Shown here piece by piece: positions 20,014-28,070 of a DNA stretch of 64,000 bases; position 1 is the first letter of the stretch, and the number at the start of each line of letters is the position of its first letter. The position numbers and the translations under genes are program-made. Origin of the DNA: Cereibacter azotoformans (lineage in GTDB: Bacteria; Pseudomonadota; Alphaproteobacteria; Rhodobacterales; Rhodobacteraceae). The DNA lies in NCBI GenBank assembly GCA_017599285.1, contig JAGFXX010000001.1, positions 1,860,001 to 1,924,000 of the forward strand, read 5' to 3'. Below the pieces are notes generated by a model. That model did not search any database. It worked only from the letters and a program-made list of their open reading frames with translations, and had not been told where the DNA came from.

Positions 20014-20043
20014 ATTCTATCTTGGTTTTAGAGGGATTGCCAA
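20014..20043 (-). promoter_or_regulatory. Putative tolQ promoter
   Basis: On the minus strand TTGGCA (20043-20038) and TAGAAT (20019-20014) are separated by 18 bases, about 45 bases before tolQ. This would allow the tol genes to be transcribed separately from ybgC. Pattern evidence only. Confidence 0.45.
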
Positions 20044-20103
20044 CACATCTGCGTCAAGTGGCAAAGCGGCGCCAACAGGGCCGATCGCGCCGGATCCGGG
20101 CCC

Positions 20104-20493
20104 TCAGCGCAGAAGCTGGCGGACTTCCGCCGGAAGGCGGGCCGCCCGCCCCTCGGGCCCGAGGCATACGAGGACCACGCGGGCGCCGAACAGCTTCTCG
20201 GGCCCGCGGAGCACATCCTGCTCGAGCACGATCCGCGCGCCCCCCGTCTCGACAAGCCGCGTCTCGACCTCGAGAAGATCGTCGAAGAGCGCCGGGCGCA
20301 GGTAGTCGGCCTCGACCCGCCGCACGGCGAAGACGATGCCGGAATCGGCCTTCAGGCGCACCTGATCCACGCCCAGCGCCCGGACCCATTCGCTCCGGGC
20401 GCGCTCGATGAACTTGAGATAGTTGGCGTAGTAGACGATTCCCGCGAGATCGGTGTCCTCGTAGTAAACGCGCAGGGCGAAACGGTGCTGCAT
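20104..20493 (-). CDS. ybgC: Tol-Pal system-associated acyl-CoA thioesterase
   Basis: This 129-residue hotdog-fold thioesterase has the family signature YYEDTDLAGIVYYANYLKF, with the catalytic Asp in EDTD. It hydrolyses short- or medium-chain acyl-CoA in the cytoplasm and is regularly found at the head of tol-pal operons. The ATG at 20493 gives MQHRFALRVYYED; the frame is open upstream without similarity. It lies 135 bases before tolQ. Confidence 0.95.
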   Translation of the reverse strand: MQHRFALRVYYEDTDLAGIVYYANYLKFIERARSEWVRALGVDQVRLKADSGIVFAVRRVEADYLRPALFDDLLEVETRLVETGGARIVLEQDVLRGPEKLFGARVVLVCLGPEGRAARLPAEVRQLLR

Positions 20494-20761
20494 GAGGCGC
20501 CTCGGAGGGGGAATCGATCTAGGGCGCGGCCTAGCCCGAAGCGGCCGCCCCCGCAAGGAAGATGCGGAAATTGCAGCCGAAATGGGCGTGCCCTCGCCCA
20601 TTCGCCATGCGGTGCGAGTGTATGCCGCACCTTTCGTTGCGCGTTTCTGCGTGAGGAAGCCGCGGCGCATGCTAACTTCGGGACCGCAGGTGCATCCGCA
20701 TCATCCCGAGGCGTGTTGCGCGTCTGATCATGAGTTCTAATGCCCGTTAGAGGAGAGCACT

Positions 20762-21055
20762 ATGTCTGATATGGAAAAGGCGATGTCGCAGATGCTGACC
20801 GACATGACGCCGAAGAAACTGCCCACCAACGAAGAGATCTTCGGCAAGGGCGCCCAGCTTGGCGACGCGAAGGCGATGGGCTTCACCGACATCCTCGATT
20901 CCATGACGCCGAAGAAGCTGCCGACCAACGAAGAGATCTTCGGCCAACTCGCCGAACTCGACACGACGGCCTTCGACGCGCTGCTCGAGCTCTTCACCCC
21001 GAAGAAGCTGATGAGCTACGACGAACTCGGGAAAAGCCTCGGCCTCAAGCTCTGA
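20762..21055 (+). CDS. Small protein with three TPKKL repeats, unknown function
   Basis: I do not recognise this 97-residue protein. It consists almost entirely of three repeats: MTPKKLPTNEEIFG occurs twice identically, 33 codons apart, and a third degenerate copy (FTPKKLMSYDELG) follows 30 codons later. Each copy is preceded by a short helix-like segment (QMLTD, DILDS, ALLEL). There is no signal peptide, no transmembrane helix, no Cys and no Trp. AGGAG lies 6 bases before the ATG, and a strong GC hairpin follows the gene, so it looks like an independently expressed, well translated monocistronic gene. Neighbours (ybgC divergent, holB downstream) give no clue. The repeats suggest a multivalent binding or scaffold protein, but that is inference. 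Confidence 0.8.
   Translation: MSDMEKAMSQMLTDMTPKKLPTNEEIFGKGAQLGDAKAMGFTDILDSMTPKKLPTNEEIFGQLAELDTTAFDALLELFTPKKLMSYDELGKSLGLKL
20804..20944 (+). repeat. 42-bp direct repeat inside the triple-repeat gene
   Basis: The 42 bases at 20804-20845 and at 20903-20944 agree at 40 positions. Both differences are synonymous third-position changes, so all 14 residues are identical. A diverged third copy begins at 20993. The spacing is 99 then 90 bases, keeping frame. Confidence 0.9.
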
Positions 21056-21091
21056 TCGTCTGAGAGGACGCTGACCCTTCGGGGCCCGGGC

Positions 21092-21111
21092 GGCCGGCCA
21101 CAGGGCCGGCC
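21092..21111 (+). terminator. GC hairpin after the triple-repeat gene
   Basis: GGCCGGCC at 21092-21099 is repeated (self-complementary) at 21104-21111 with a 4-base loop, 37 bases after the stop. The following bases (ACGTCATTT) give only a weak T tract. Confidence 0.5.
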
Positions 21112-21254
21112 ACGTCATTTCCGGCCAGCGCGCCGCGACGGCGGCGGGATCCGCTGACGGCGGGCGTCGCGCACGAGGGTTGCAATCGCCCCGGCGACCG
21201 TCCTACCTCCGGTTTGCGTGGCCCCGGCCTCGCACATCCAGCCGAGAGGAAGCG

Positions 21255-22376
21255 ATGGCGCAGCCCGCGCAGGACGAGATCCCGGAGCCCGACCGCGTCG
21301 AAGGTGCGCCGCACCCGCGCGAGACGCTGGCGCTCTTCGGGCATGAACGGGCCGAGGACGAGTTCCTCGCCGCCTTCACCATGGGCCGCCTGCATCACGG
21401 CTGGCTGATCACGGGGCCGCTGGGGGTGGGCAAGGCCACCCTCGCCTGGCGCATCGCCCGGTTCCTTCTGGCCACGCCCGAGGGCGGCGGGCTCTTTGAC
21501 GCCCCACCCCCTGCCTCGCTCGAGGTGCCGGCGGATCACCCCGTCGCGCGGCGCATGGCGGCGCTGTCGGAGGGACGGCTCTTCCTGCTCCGCCGCGCCT
21601 GGGACGAAAAGGCCAAACGGCTCAAGACCCAGATCACGGTCGAGGAGGTGCGGCGGATGAAGGCCTTCTTCGCCCTGTCGGCCGCGGATGGCGGGCGGCG
21701 GGTGGCGATCGTCGATCCCGCCGACGAGATGAACGTCTCGGCCGCCAACGCGCTGCTCAAGCTGCTCGAGGAGCCGCCCGAAGGGGTGACGATCCTCCTC
21801 GTCTGCCACCAGCCCTCGCGGCTGCTGCCCACGATCCGCTCGCGCTGCCGCGAGTTGCGCCTGTCTCCGCTCTCGCCCGAGGACATGGCCCGCGCCCTCA
21901 CCGCGGCGGGGGTCGAGGCGGGCGATCCGCAGGCCCTGGCCGAGCTGGCGGGCGGCTCGGCGGGCGAGGCGATCCGGGTGGCGAACCTGGAGGGGGTGAA
22001 GCTCTATGCGGCACTGGTGGGGCTGCTTTCGACCCTCCCGCGGCTCGACCGGGCCAAGCTCGTGGCGCTGGCGGATGCCGCATCCGGCAAGGGGGCCGAG
22101 CCGCAGTTCGAGCTGATGCTCACGCTGATCGACCTCTTCCTTGTGCGGGTGGCGCGGGCGGGCACGCTGCGGCTTCTGCCGCCCGAAGCGGTTCCCGGCG
22201 AGGGCGACCTGATCGCGCGGCTCGCGCCCGACGCGCGGGCGGCGCGGCTCTGGGCCGATCTGGCGCAGACGCTCGGAAACCGGGCACGGCGCGGGCGGGC
22301 GGTCAACCTTGACCCTGCCGCGCTTCTCATGGATATGGTTCTCCGGATTGACGAGACGGCGGCCCAGCTCGCCTGA
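21255..22376 (+). CDS. holB: DNA polymerase III delta' subunit
   Basis: Delta' is part of the clamp loader that places the sliding clamp on DNA. The 373-residue protein has a Walker A-like GPLGVGKATLA, the clamp-loader stretch NALLKLLEEPPEG and the sensor region RSRCRELRLSPL. The start ATG at 21255 follows GAGAGGAAGCG. It heads a plus-strand series holB, tatD, MBL hydrolase, AEC transporter; tmk, which often precedes holB, is not present here. Confidence 0.93.
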   Translation: MAQPAQDEIPEPDRVEGAPHPRETLALFGHERAEDEFLAAFTMGRLHHGWLITGPLGVGKATLAWRIARFLLATPEGGGLFDAPPPASLEVPADHPVARRMAALSEGRLFLLRRAWDEKAKRLKTQITVEEVRRMKAFFALSAADGGRRVAIVDPADEMNVSAANALLKLLEEPPEGVTILLVCHQPSRLLPTIRSRCRELRLSPLSPEDMARALTAAGVEAGDPQALAELAGGSAGEAIRVANLEGVKLYAALVGLLSTLPRLDRAKLVALADAASGKGAEPQFELMLTLIDLFLVRVARAGTLRLLPPEAVPGEGDLIARLAPDARAARLWADLAQTLGNRARRGRAVNLDPAALLMDMVLRIDETAAQLA

Positions 22377-22387
22377 AGGTAAGCCTG

Positions 22388-23185
22388 ATGACGCCCCAAA
22401 CGCCCCCGCAGATCGTCGACAGCCATTGCCACCTGGATTTCCCCGACTTCGACGGCGAACATGCGGCGCTGATCGAACGGGCACGGGCGGCCGGGGTCAC
22501 GCGGATGGTCACGATCTGCACCCGCCTGCGCCATGAGCCGCGGGTGCGCGCCATTGCCGAGGCGCATGAGGGGGTCTTCTACGCCGCGGGCACCCACCCG
22601 ATGAGCGCCGCGGAAGAGCCCATGGCCACCGTCGAGGAGTTGGTGGCGCTGGCCGCCCATCCGAAGTTCGTGGGCATCGGGGAAAGCGGGCTCGACTACC
22701 ACTACACGCCCGAAAGCGCGCCCGTTCAGCAAGAGAGCCTGCGCATCCATATCGAGGCGGCGCGGCGCACGGGCCTGCCGCTCATCATCCATGCGCGCGA
22801 TGCCGACGAGGACATGGCCCGCATCCTGACGGAAGAGCATCGTGCGGGCGCCTATTCCTGCGTGATGCATTGCTTCTCGTCGGGGGCGGCGCTGGCGCGG
22901 GCCGCGCTGGATCTGGGCTTCTACCTCTCGATGTCCGGGATCGCGGCCTTCCCGAAATCGGCCGAGCTGCGCGCGATCTTCGCCGCGGCCCCGCTCGACC
23001 GCATCCTGCTGGAAACCGACAGCCCCTATCTCGCCCCCCCGCCCTACCGCGGCAAGCGCAACGAGCCGGCCTACACCGCCCACACGGCCGCGAAGGGCGC
23101 CGAGGTCTTCGGCCTGAACCTGTCCGACTTCGCCGCCGCCACCTCGGCCAACTTCGACCGGCTGTTCGCGAAGGCCGCCGCCTGA
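22388..23185 (+). CDS. tatD: TatD-family metal-dependent DNase
   Basis: This 265-residue TIM-barrel hydrolase of the TatD/YcfH family begins with the metal motif DSHCHLDF and contains GIGESGLDYHY, HARDAD and LLETDSPYLAP. Family members are 3'-5' exonucleases or D-aminoacyl-tRNA deacylase-like enzymes. It starts 11 bases after holB, and its stop overlaps the next ATG by one base (TGATG). Confidence 0.93.
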   Translation: MTPQTPPQIVDSHCHLDFPDFDGEHAALIERARAAGVTRMVTICTRLRHEPRVRAIAEAHEGVFYAAGTHPMSAAEEPMATVEELVALAAHPKFVGIGESGLDYHYTPESAPVQQESLRIHIEAARRTGLPLIIHARDADEDMARILTEEHRAGAYSCVMHCFSSGAALARAALDLGFYLSMSGIAAFPKSAELRAIFAAAPLDRILLETDSPYLAPPPYRGKRNEPAYTAHTAAKGAEVFGLNLSDFAAATSANFDRLFAKAAA

Positions 23186-23982
23186 TGGCCCGGCTGCATT
23201 GCACCATCCTGGGCTGCGGCTCGTCGGGGGGTGTGCCGCGCCTGGGCGGGCTCTGGGGTGAGTGCGACCCGACCGACCCGAGGAACCGCCGCCGCCGCTG
23301 CTCGCTGCTGATCGAGCGGGTCACGGCGGACGGCACGACGCGGGTGCTGATCGACACGACGCCCGACATGCATCCGCAGCTTCTGGATGCGGGCGTGGGG
23401 GAGCTGGACGCCGTGGCCTGGACCCACGCCCATGCCGATCATGTCCACGGCATCGACGACCTGCGCCAGATCGTCTTCAACATGCAGAAACGCCTGCCGG
23501 TCTGGGCCGACGCCGATACGCAACAGGCGCTGCTCACGCGCTTCGGCTATGCCTTTGCGCAGCCCGAAGGTTCGCTCTACCCGCCGATCCTCGACCTCAA
23601 CACGATCGAGGGCCCGTTCGAGATCACGGGCGCGGGCGGCACGGTCCGGCTCGAGCCCTTCCGCGTCAGCCACGGGCCCACCGAGGCGCTCGGCTTTCGC
23701 GTCGGCGCCCTGGCCTATCTGCCGGATGTGGTGGCCATCCCCGAAGAGGCCTGGCCCCGGCTCGAGGGGCTCGAGATGTGGGTGCTCGACGCGCTGCGCC
23801 GCAAGCCGCACCCGACCCATGCCCATCTCGCGCTCGCGCTGGAATGGATCGCGCGGGCGCGTCCCCGGCGGGCGATCCTGACCAACATGCATATCGACCT
23901 CGACTATGCGACGCTGGCGGCGGAGCTTCCGGCGCATGTCGTGCCGGCCTACGATGGGCTGACGTTCGACCTCGCCGCATGA
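23185..23982 (+). CDS. Metallo-beta-lactamase fold hydrolase, PhnP-like
   Basis: The 265-residue protein has the metal motif THAHADHVHGID, the opening LGCGSSGGVPRLGG typical of PhnP-like phosphodiesterases, and later His/Asp ligands (VSHGPTEA, TNMHIDLDY). PhnP hydrolyses cyclic ribose phosphates, but members outside phosphonate operons have unknown substrates; no phn genes are present here. It overlaps tatD by one base and the transporter by four. Confidence 0.88.
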   Translation: MARLHCTILGCGSSGGVPRLGGLWGECDPTDPRNRRRRCSLLIERVTADGTTRVLIDTTPDMHPQLLDAGVGELDAVAWTHAHADHVHGIDDLRQIVFNMQKRLPVWADADTQQALLTRFGYAFAQPEGSLYPPILDLNTIEGPFEITGAGGTVRLEPFRVSHGPTEALGFRVGALAYLPDVVAIPEEAWPRLEGLEMWVLDALRRKPHPTHAHLALALEWIARARPRRAILTNMHIDLDYATLAAELPAHVVPAYDGLTFDLAA

Positions 23983-24917
23983 GCGCGCTGATCGACGTCA
24001 TCCTGCCTGTCTTCCTCGTCATCGGATTCGGATATGCCGCCGCGCGTGCGGGCCTCGTGTCCGATCTTGCCGTGGATGCGGTGATGCGGTTCGCGCAGAA
24101 CTTCGCCGTACCCTGCCTGCTCTTCTCGTCGATCGCGCGGCTCGACCTTGCGGCGAACTACGACCTCGGCCTGTTCGCGGCCTTCTATGTCGGCGCCTTC
24201 ACCGGCTTCGGCCTCGGCTTTGCCGGCGCGCGCTACCTGGCCCGCCGTCCGGTCGAGGATTGCGTGGCCATCGGCTTTGCCTGCCTCTTCTCGAACTCGC
24301 TGCTGCTGGGCCTGCCCATCACCGAACGCGCCTATGGCCCGGAGGCGCTGGCCGCGAACTACGCGATCATCTCGATCCACTCGCCGCTTCTCTACGGCTT
24401 CGGCATCACGGTGATGGAGCTTGTCCGCTCGCGCGGGATGGGCTTGTCGAAGGCGCGGCTCGGGCGGCAGGTGGTGACGGCGATCTTCCGGCAGCCGCTG
24501 GTGATCGGGATCTCGCTGGGCTTCGTCGTGAACCTCACGGGTCTGGCCCTGCCCGGCGCGCTCTCGGCCGCGGTCGAGATGATGAGCCGCGCGGCGCTTC
24601 CCACCGCGCTCTTCGGTCTGGGGGGCGTGCTGCTGCGCTACCGGCCCGAGGGCGACATGAAGCTGATCGGGATGGTCACGATGATCTCGCTGATCGTGCA
24701 TCCGGGGATCGTCTGGCTTCTGGGCCGGCATGTCGCGAGCCTCGATACGGCCCAGATCCGCTCGGCCGTGGTCACGGCGGCGATGGCGCCGGGGGTCAAC
24801 GCCTATCTCTTCTCCAACGTCTATGGCGTGGCAAAGCGCGTCACCGCCTCGGCCGTGCTGATCGCGACGGGCGTCTCGATCCTCACCACCTGGTTCTGGC
24901 TGCAACTGCTGCCCTGA
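23979..24917 (+). CDS. AEC-family transporter
   Basis: This 312-residue integral membrane protein has about ten hydrophobic helices in the pattern of the auxin efflux carrier (AEC, malonate/auxin permease) family, opening with LPVFLVIGFGYAAARAGL and with GLGGVLLRY in the second half. The substrate cannot be assigned. Its ATG overlaps the stop of the MBL hydrolase gene by four bases (ATGA), so it is co-translated with DNA-metabolism genes without an obvious functional tie. Confidence 0.9.
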   Translation: MSALIDVILPVFLVIGFGYAAARAGLVSDLAVDAVMRFAQNFAVPCLLFSSIARLDLAANYDLGLFAAFYVGAFTGFGLGFAGARYLARRPVEDCVAIGFACLFSNSLLLGLPITERAYGPEALAANYAIISIHSPLLYGFGITVMELVRSRGMGLSKARLGRQVVTAIFRQPLVIGISLGFVVNLTGLALPGALSAAVEMMSRAALPTALFGLGGVLLRYRPEGDMKLIGMVTMISLIVHPGIVWLLGRHVASLDTAQIRSAVVTAAMAPGVNAYLFSNVYGVAKRVTASAVLIATGVSILTTWFWLQLLP

Positions 24918-24929
24918 CGCACAGAGCCG

Positions 24930-25688
24930 TCAGGGGCGCTTGCGCTCGGTGACATAGGCCAGCGCGAGCGGCAGCGCGTTCAGCCCGCGCGAGGCCGGCC
25001 GGGCGAGGCGCAGGGCGGCGGCGGCGGGCGTGATCATGGCCAGCAGCATCGCCATCCGGCGGACGGCCCTCCAGGTTCCTTCGGGCGCATGGTCGAGATA
25101 GGTGTTCAGCGCCACCCCCAGAACATCGTGCGAGGTCCGGTCGGCGCAGAGGCACGAATGAATGAAGATCATCACGTCGAGCGCGAAATGCCGCCGTCTC
25201 CGCCGCCGGTCGGACCAGTGCGAGAGGCTGATGAAGCGCGCGGAGGCGCCGTCCCAGCAGATCGCCCGGACCGTGGGCCGACCGTGGGTAACGCCCGCGC
25301 TGTGAAGCAGGGCAAGCGCCTTGCCCGCGGCCGCGAAGGCCGCCGTCCGCTCGCGCGTCCGCACATCGGAGGAGCGCAGGAGGTGGCGAAGGTTCGCCCC
25401 CGCATCGCGCGTCACGAGCCAGTCGCCGTGGCCGCTCACTATCGTGCCGACGGGAAGGCCCGCCGCGGCCATCCGCTCGAACGCCTCACGTTCCCGCCGG
25501 AGCAGGCGGCGCATGTCGCCCTTGCGCTGCCAGGCACGGTGGGTCAGATCCTCGATGCGCTTCAGCCAGAGCTGATCGCCGTCCGGCAGAGGCAGGGGCC
25601 GGACCCGCACCGGCGGCTCGCAGAGCCCGGCCCGGATCACCTCGGCGAAGGGATCAGCGGAGGAAGAGGCTGCATCGACCTGGGACAT
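24930..25688 (-). CDS. Kinase-fold protein with degenerate catalytic residues
   Basis: The 252-residue protein has the outline of a small Bud32/lipopolysaccharide-kinase type protein kinase. It has a lysine at 43 (WLKRIE), a C-helix glutamate near 68 (RREREAFERM), a hinge-like GDWLVTRDAG, and a catalytic-loop position HGRPTVRAICW at 135-145. The expected HGD/HRD Asp, the loop Asn and the DFG/DFE Asp are replaced (HGR, RA, ISLS). It is therefore probably catalytically weak or inactive, or belongs to an HGRP subfamily I cannot verify. A GTG at 25697 is an alternative start. It is convergent with the AEC transporter gene. Confidence 0.65.
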   Translation of the reverse strand: MSQVDAASSSADPFAEVIRAGLCEPPVRVRPLPLPDGDQLWLKRIEDLTHRAWQRKGDMRRLLRREREAFERMAAAGLPVGTIVSGHGDWLVTRDAGANLRHLLRSSDVRTRERTAAFAAAGKALALLHSAGVTHGRPTVRAICWDGASARFISLSHWSDRRRRRRHFALDVMIFIHSCLCADRTSHDVLGVALNTYLDHAPEGTWRAVRRMAMLLAMITPAAAALRLARPASRGLNALPLALAYVTERKRP

Positions 25689-25855
25689 GAGGAACACCCC
25701 GGCGGCACCGTGCCGTCATGCTCCGAGGTTAGCAGCGGATTCCGGCCGGCCGAGAGCGCCTGTTGACGCACCCACGAAAGAATATGTCGCCAAGGGGTCT
25801 CGATCGTCCGCGGCCGACGCCGCGCCGCCCTTCCGGGTGACGCTCGACATGCGAA

Positions 25856-25875
25856 GGGCGGCCCGAAGGCCGCCC
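25856..25875 (-). terminator. Hairpin after hemC
   Basis: GGGCGGCC and GGCCGCCC form an 8-bp stem closed by a 4-base loop (TTCG when read on the minus strand), 22 bases after the hemC stop. There is no good T run, but stem and UUCG-type loop are typical of GC-rich terminators. Confidence 0.6.
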
Positions 25876-25897
25876 CCGTCACTCCTGCCCGCCCGGC

Positions 25898-26842
25898 TCA
25901 GCGCCAGCTGAAGAAGTCGGACGGCGCCCGGCCGAGAAGCTCCGAGGCCAGTTCGGCGCCCAGCGCGGCCGCGTCGGGAATGCCGCCCCGGATCTCGCCC
26001 GAGATCGACTCGGAGCCGTCGGGCCGCAGGATCTCGCCGCGCAGCCAGATCTGGTCGCCTTCCAGCACCGCAAGGCCCGCGATCGGCGTCTCGCACGAGC
26101 CGTCGAGCTTCAGCAGGAAGCTGCGCTCGGCCGCAAGCCGGTGGCCGGTGGGCACGTCATGGATCGCGGCCAGCATCTCCTGCGTGCGCGGATCGTCGAT
26201 CCGCCGCTCGATCCCGATGGCGCCCTGCGCGACGGCCGAGAGCATCTCTTCGGGCTCGATGGCGACACGGGGCACGTGGTCCATCTTCAGCCGGTTCAGC
26301 CCGGCCATCGCGAGGAACGTGCCCCGCGCCACCCCGTCATTGAGCTTCTTGAGACGGGTCTGGAGGTTTCCGCGGAACTCGACCACCTGAAGGTCCGGCC
26401 GCTTGTTCAGGAGTTGCGCGCGGCGGCGCAGGCTCGACGAGCCGACCGTGGCGCCCTGCGGCAAATCAGCCAGCCCGCCCTCGGCGTAGGTGATGAAGGC
26501 GTCCCGCGTGTCCTCGCGCGGCAGGTAGGTGTCGAGGATCAGCCCCTCGGGCTGAAGCGTCGGCATGTCCTTCATCGAATGGACGGCGATGTCGATTCCC
26601 CCGTCCAGCAGGGCCTCCTCGATCTCGCGCGTGAACAGGCCCTTGCCGCCGATCTCTTTCAGAGGGCGGTCCAAGACCTTGTCACCCGTGGTTTTTATGA
26701 CCACGATTTCGAATGCCTCTTTCGGCAGCGAGAACGCGGCCGACAGGCGGCTCCGGGTCTCGTAGGCCTGAGCCAACGCAAGCGGCGAGCCGCGCGTGCC
26801 GATCTTGAGGGGTTCAGCGGGGGTGGGCATGGAGTGTGTCAT
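25898..26842 (-). CDS. hemC: Porphobilinogen deaminase (hydroxymethylbilane synthase)
   Basis: HemC polymerises four porphobilinogens into hydroxymethylbilane for tetrapyrrole synthesis. About 314 residues. It shows IGTRGSPLALAQ near the start, the Arg-rich VGSSSLRRRAQL, and the cofactor-attachment Cys in SCETPIAGLA. The start could be the ATG at 26842 or the one at 26830; neither has a strong ribosome site. It is divergent from hemE across about 100 bases. Confidence 0.96.
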   Translation of the reverse strand: MTHSMPTPAEPLKIGTRGSPLALAQAYETRSRLSAAFSLPKEAFEIVVIKTTGDKVLDRPLKEIGGKGLFTREIEEALLDGGIDIAVHSMKDMPTLQPEGLILDTYLPREDTRDAFITYAEGGLADLPQGATVGSSSLRRRAQLLNKRPDLQVVEFRGNLQTRLKKLNDGVARGTFLAMAGLNRLKMDHVPRVAIEPEEMLSAVAQGAIGIERRIDDPRTQEMLAAIHDVPTGHRLAAERSFLLKLDGSCETPIAGLAVLEGDQIWLRGEILRPDGSESISGEIRGGIPDAAALGAELASELLGRAPSDFFSWR

Positions 26843-26942
26843 GCCGATTTGGTTAGCGCTGTCCATTTGCCCTGACAACTCCCCATATTGACATCCCATG
26901 CGCAGCTTGGGAACCAGCAGGCAAGCTGAGAAGGAGCACCCC

Positions 26943-27974
26943 ATGACCAAGACGATGCTGCGTGCGCTGCGGGGCGAGACCCTGCCCACGCCCCCGATCT
27001 GGCTGATGCGTCAAGCCGGCCGTTACCTGCCGGAATACCGTGCGACGCGGGCCGAGGCGGGCGACTTCCTCTCGCTGTGCTACAACCCCGAGCTGGCCGC
27101 CGAGGTGACGCTGCAACCGATCCGCCGCTATGGCTTTGACGCCGCGATCCTGTTCGCGGACATCCTGCTCCTGCCGCAGGCGCTTGGGGCGGATCTGTGG
27201 TTCGAGACGGGCGAAGGCCCGCGGATGTCCACGATCACCGACATGGCCGGGGTCGAGGCGCTGAAGGGCAAGGATGAGATCCACGAGAAGCTGGCTCCGG
27301 TCTATGAGACCTGCCGCATCCTCGCCCGCGAACTGCCCAAGGAAACCACTTTCATCGGTTTTGCCGGGATGCCCTGGACGGTCGCGACCTACATGATCGC
27401 GGGCCGCGGCTCGAAGGACCAGGCGGCTGCGCACAAGCTGAAGGACACCGACCGTCCGGCCTTCGAGGCGCTGATGGACCGGATCACCGAGGCCACGATC
27501 GAATATCTCTCGAAGCAGGTCGAGGCCGGCTGCGAGGTGGTCAAGCTCTTCGACAGCTGGGCCGGATCGCTGAAAGGTCAGGACTTCGAGGATTTCGCGG
27601 TCGCCCCGGCGAAGAAGATCATCGCCGAGCTGAAGGCGCGTCATCCGGGCCTGCCGATCATCGCCTTCCCGCGCGAGGCGGGCGAGGGCTACATCGGCTT
27701 CGCCGAAAAGACCGGCGCCGATTGCGTGGCCATCGACAACTCGGTCAGCCCGGAATGGGCCGCCGAGAACGTCCAGAAGGGCAAGAGCTGCGTGCAGGGC
27801 AACCTTGACCCGAAATACATGATCACGGGCGGCGACGAACTCGTGCAGGCCACGAAGCGCGTGGTGGAGGCGTTCAGGAACGGCCCGCACATCTTCAACC
27901 TCGGCCACGGCATCACCCCCGAGGCCGACCCCGAGAACGTGACGCTGCTGATCGAGACGATCCGCGGCAAATGA
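26943..27974 (+). CDS. hemE: Uroporphyrinogen decarboxylase
   Basis: HemE removes four carboxyl groups from uroporphyrinogen III to give coproporphyrinogen III. The 343-residue protein has the signature [17 protein letters not shown] near the start, [13 protein letters not shown], and [13 protein letters not shown] at the end. AAGGAG lies six bases before the ATG at 26943. It is divergent from hemC; hemF, on the other side of the secreted-protein gene, and hemN at 44.7 kb encode the alternative next steps. Confidence 0.98.
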   Translation: MTKTMLRALRGETLPTPPIWLMRQAGRYLPEYRATRAEAGDFLSLCYNPELAAEVTLQPIRRYGFDAAILFADILLLPQALGADLWFETGEGPRMSTITDMAGVEALKGKDEIHEKLAPVYETCRILARELPKETTFIGFAGMPWTVATYMIAGRGSKDQAAAHKLKDTDRPAFEALMDRITEATIEYLSKQVEAGCEVVKLFDSWAGSLKGQDFEDFAVAPAKKIIAELKARHPGLPIIAFPREAGEGYIGFAEKTGADCVAIDNSVSPEWAAENVQKGKSCVQGNLDPKYMITGGDELVQATKRVVEAFRNGPHIFNLGHGITPEADPENVTLLIETIRGK

Positions 27975-27980
27975 TCCCTC

Positions 27981-28012
27981 GGGGGCGGCTCACGCAGGCT
28001 TGAGCCGCCCCC
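27981..28012 (+). terminator. hemE terminator
   Basis: GGGGGCGGCTCA (27981-27992) pairs with TGAGCCGCCCCC (28001-28012) across an 8-base loop, starting 6 bases after the hemE stop. The downstream T content is low. Confidence 0.75.
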
Positions 28013-28070
28013 CGTTGCCTCGGCCCCACGTCCGCGACAGGGTAGCCCTTCCCTCTCCCGGAGTTGACCC

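Noticed and set aside
20804-21022. Direct repeats as a CRISPR-like array or mobile-element remnant
   Set aside because: Only three units, in frame inside a coding sequence with unequal similarity; no cas genes, no inverted ends and no target duplication.
20747-21118. Minus-strand open frames over the triple-repeat gene
   Set aside because: They mirror the plus-strand repeats; only the plus frame has a good ribosome site and synonymous third-position differences between repeats.
26888-26916. TTGACA between hemC and hemE as a sigma-70 promoter
   Set aside because: A good -35 is present but the position 17 bases on (GAACCA) is not a convincing -10, so it was not annotated.
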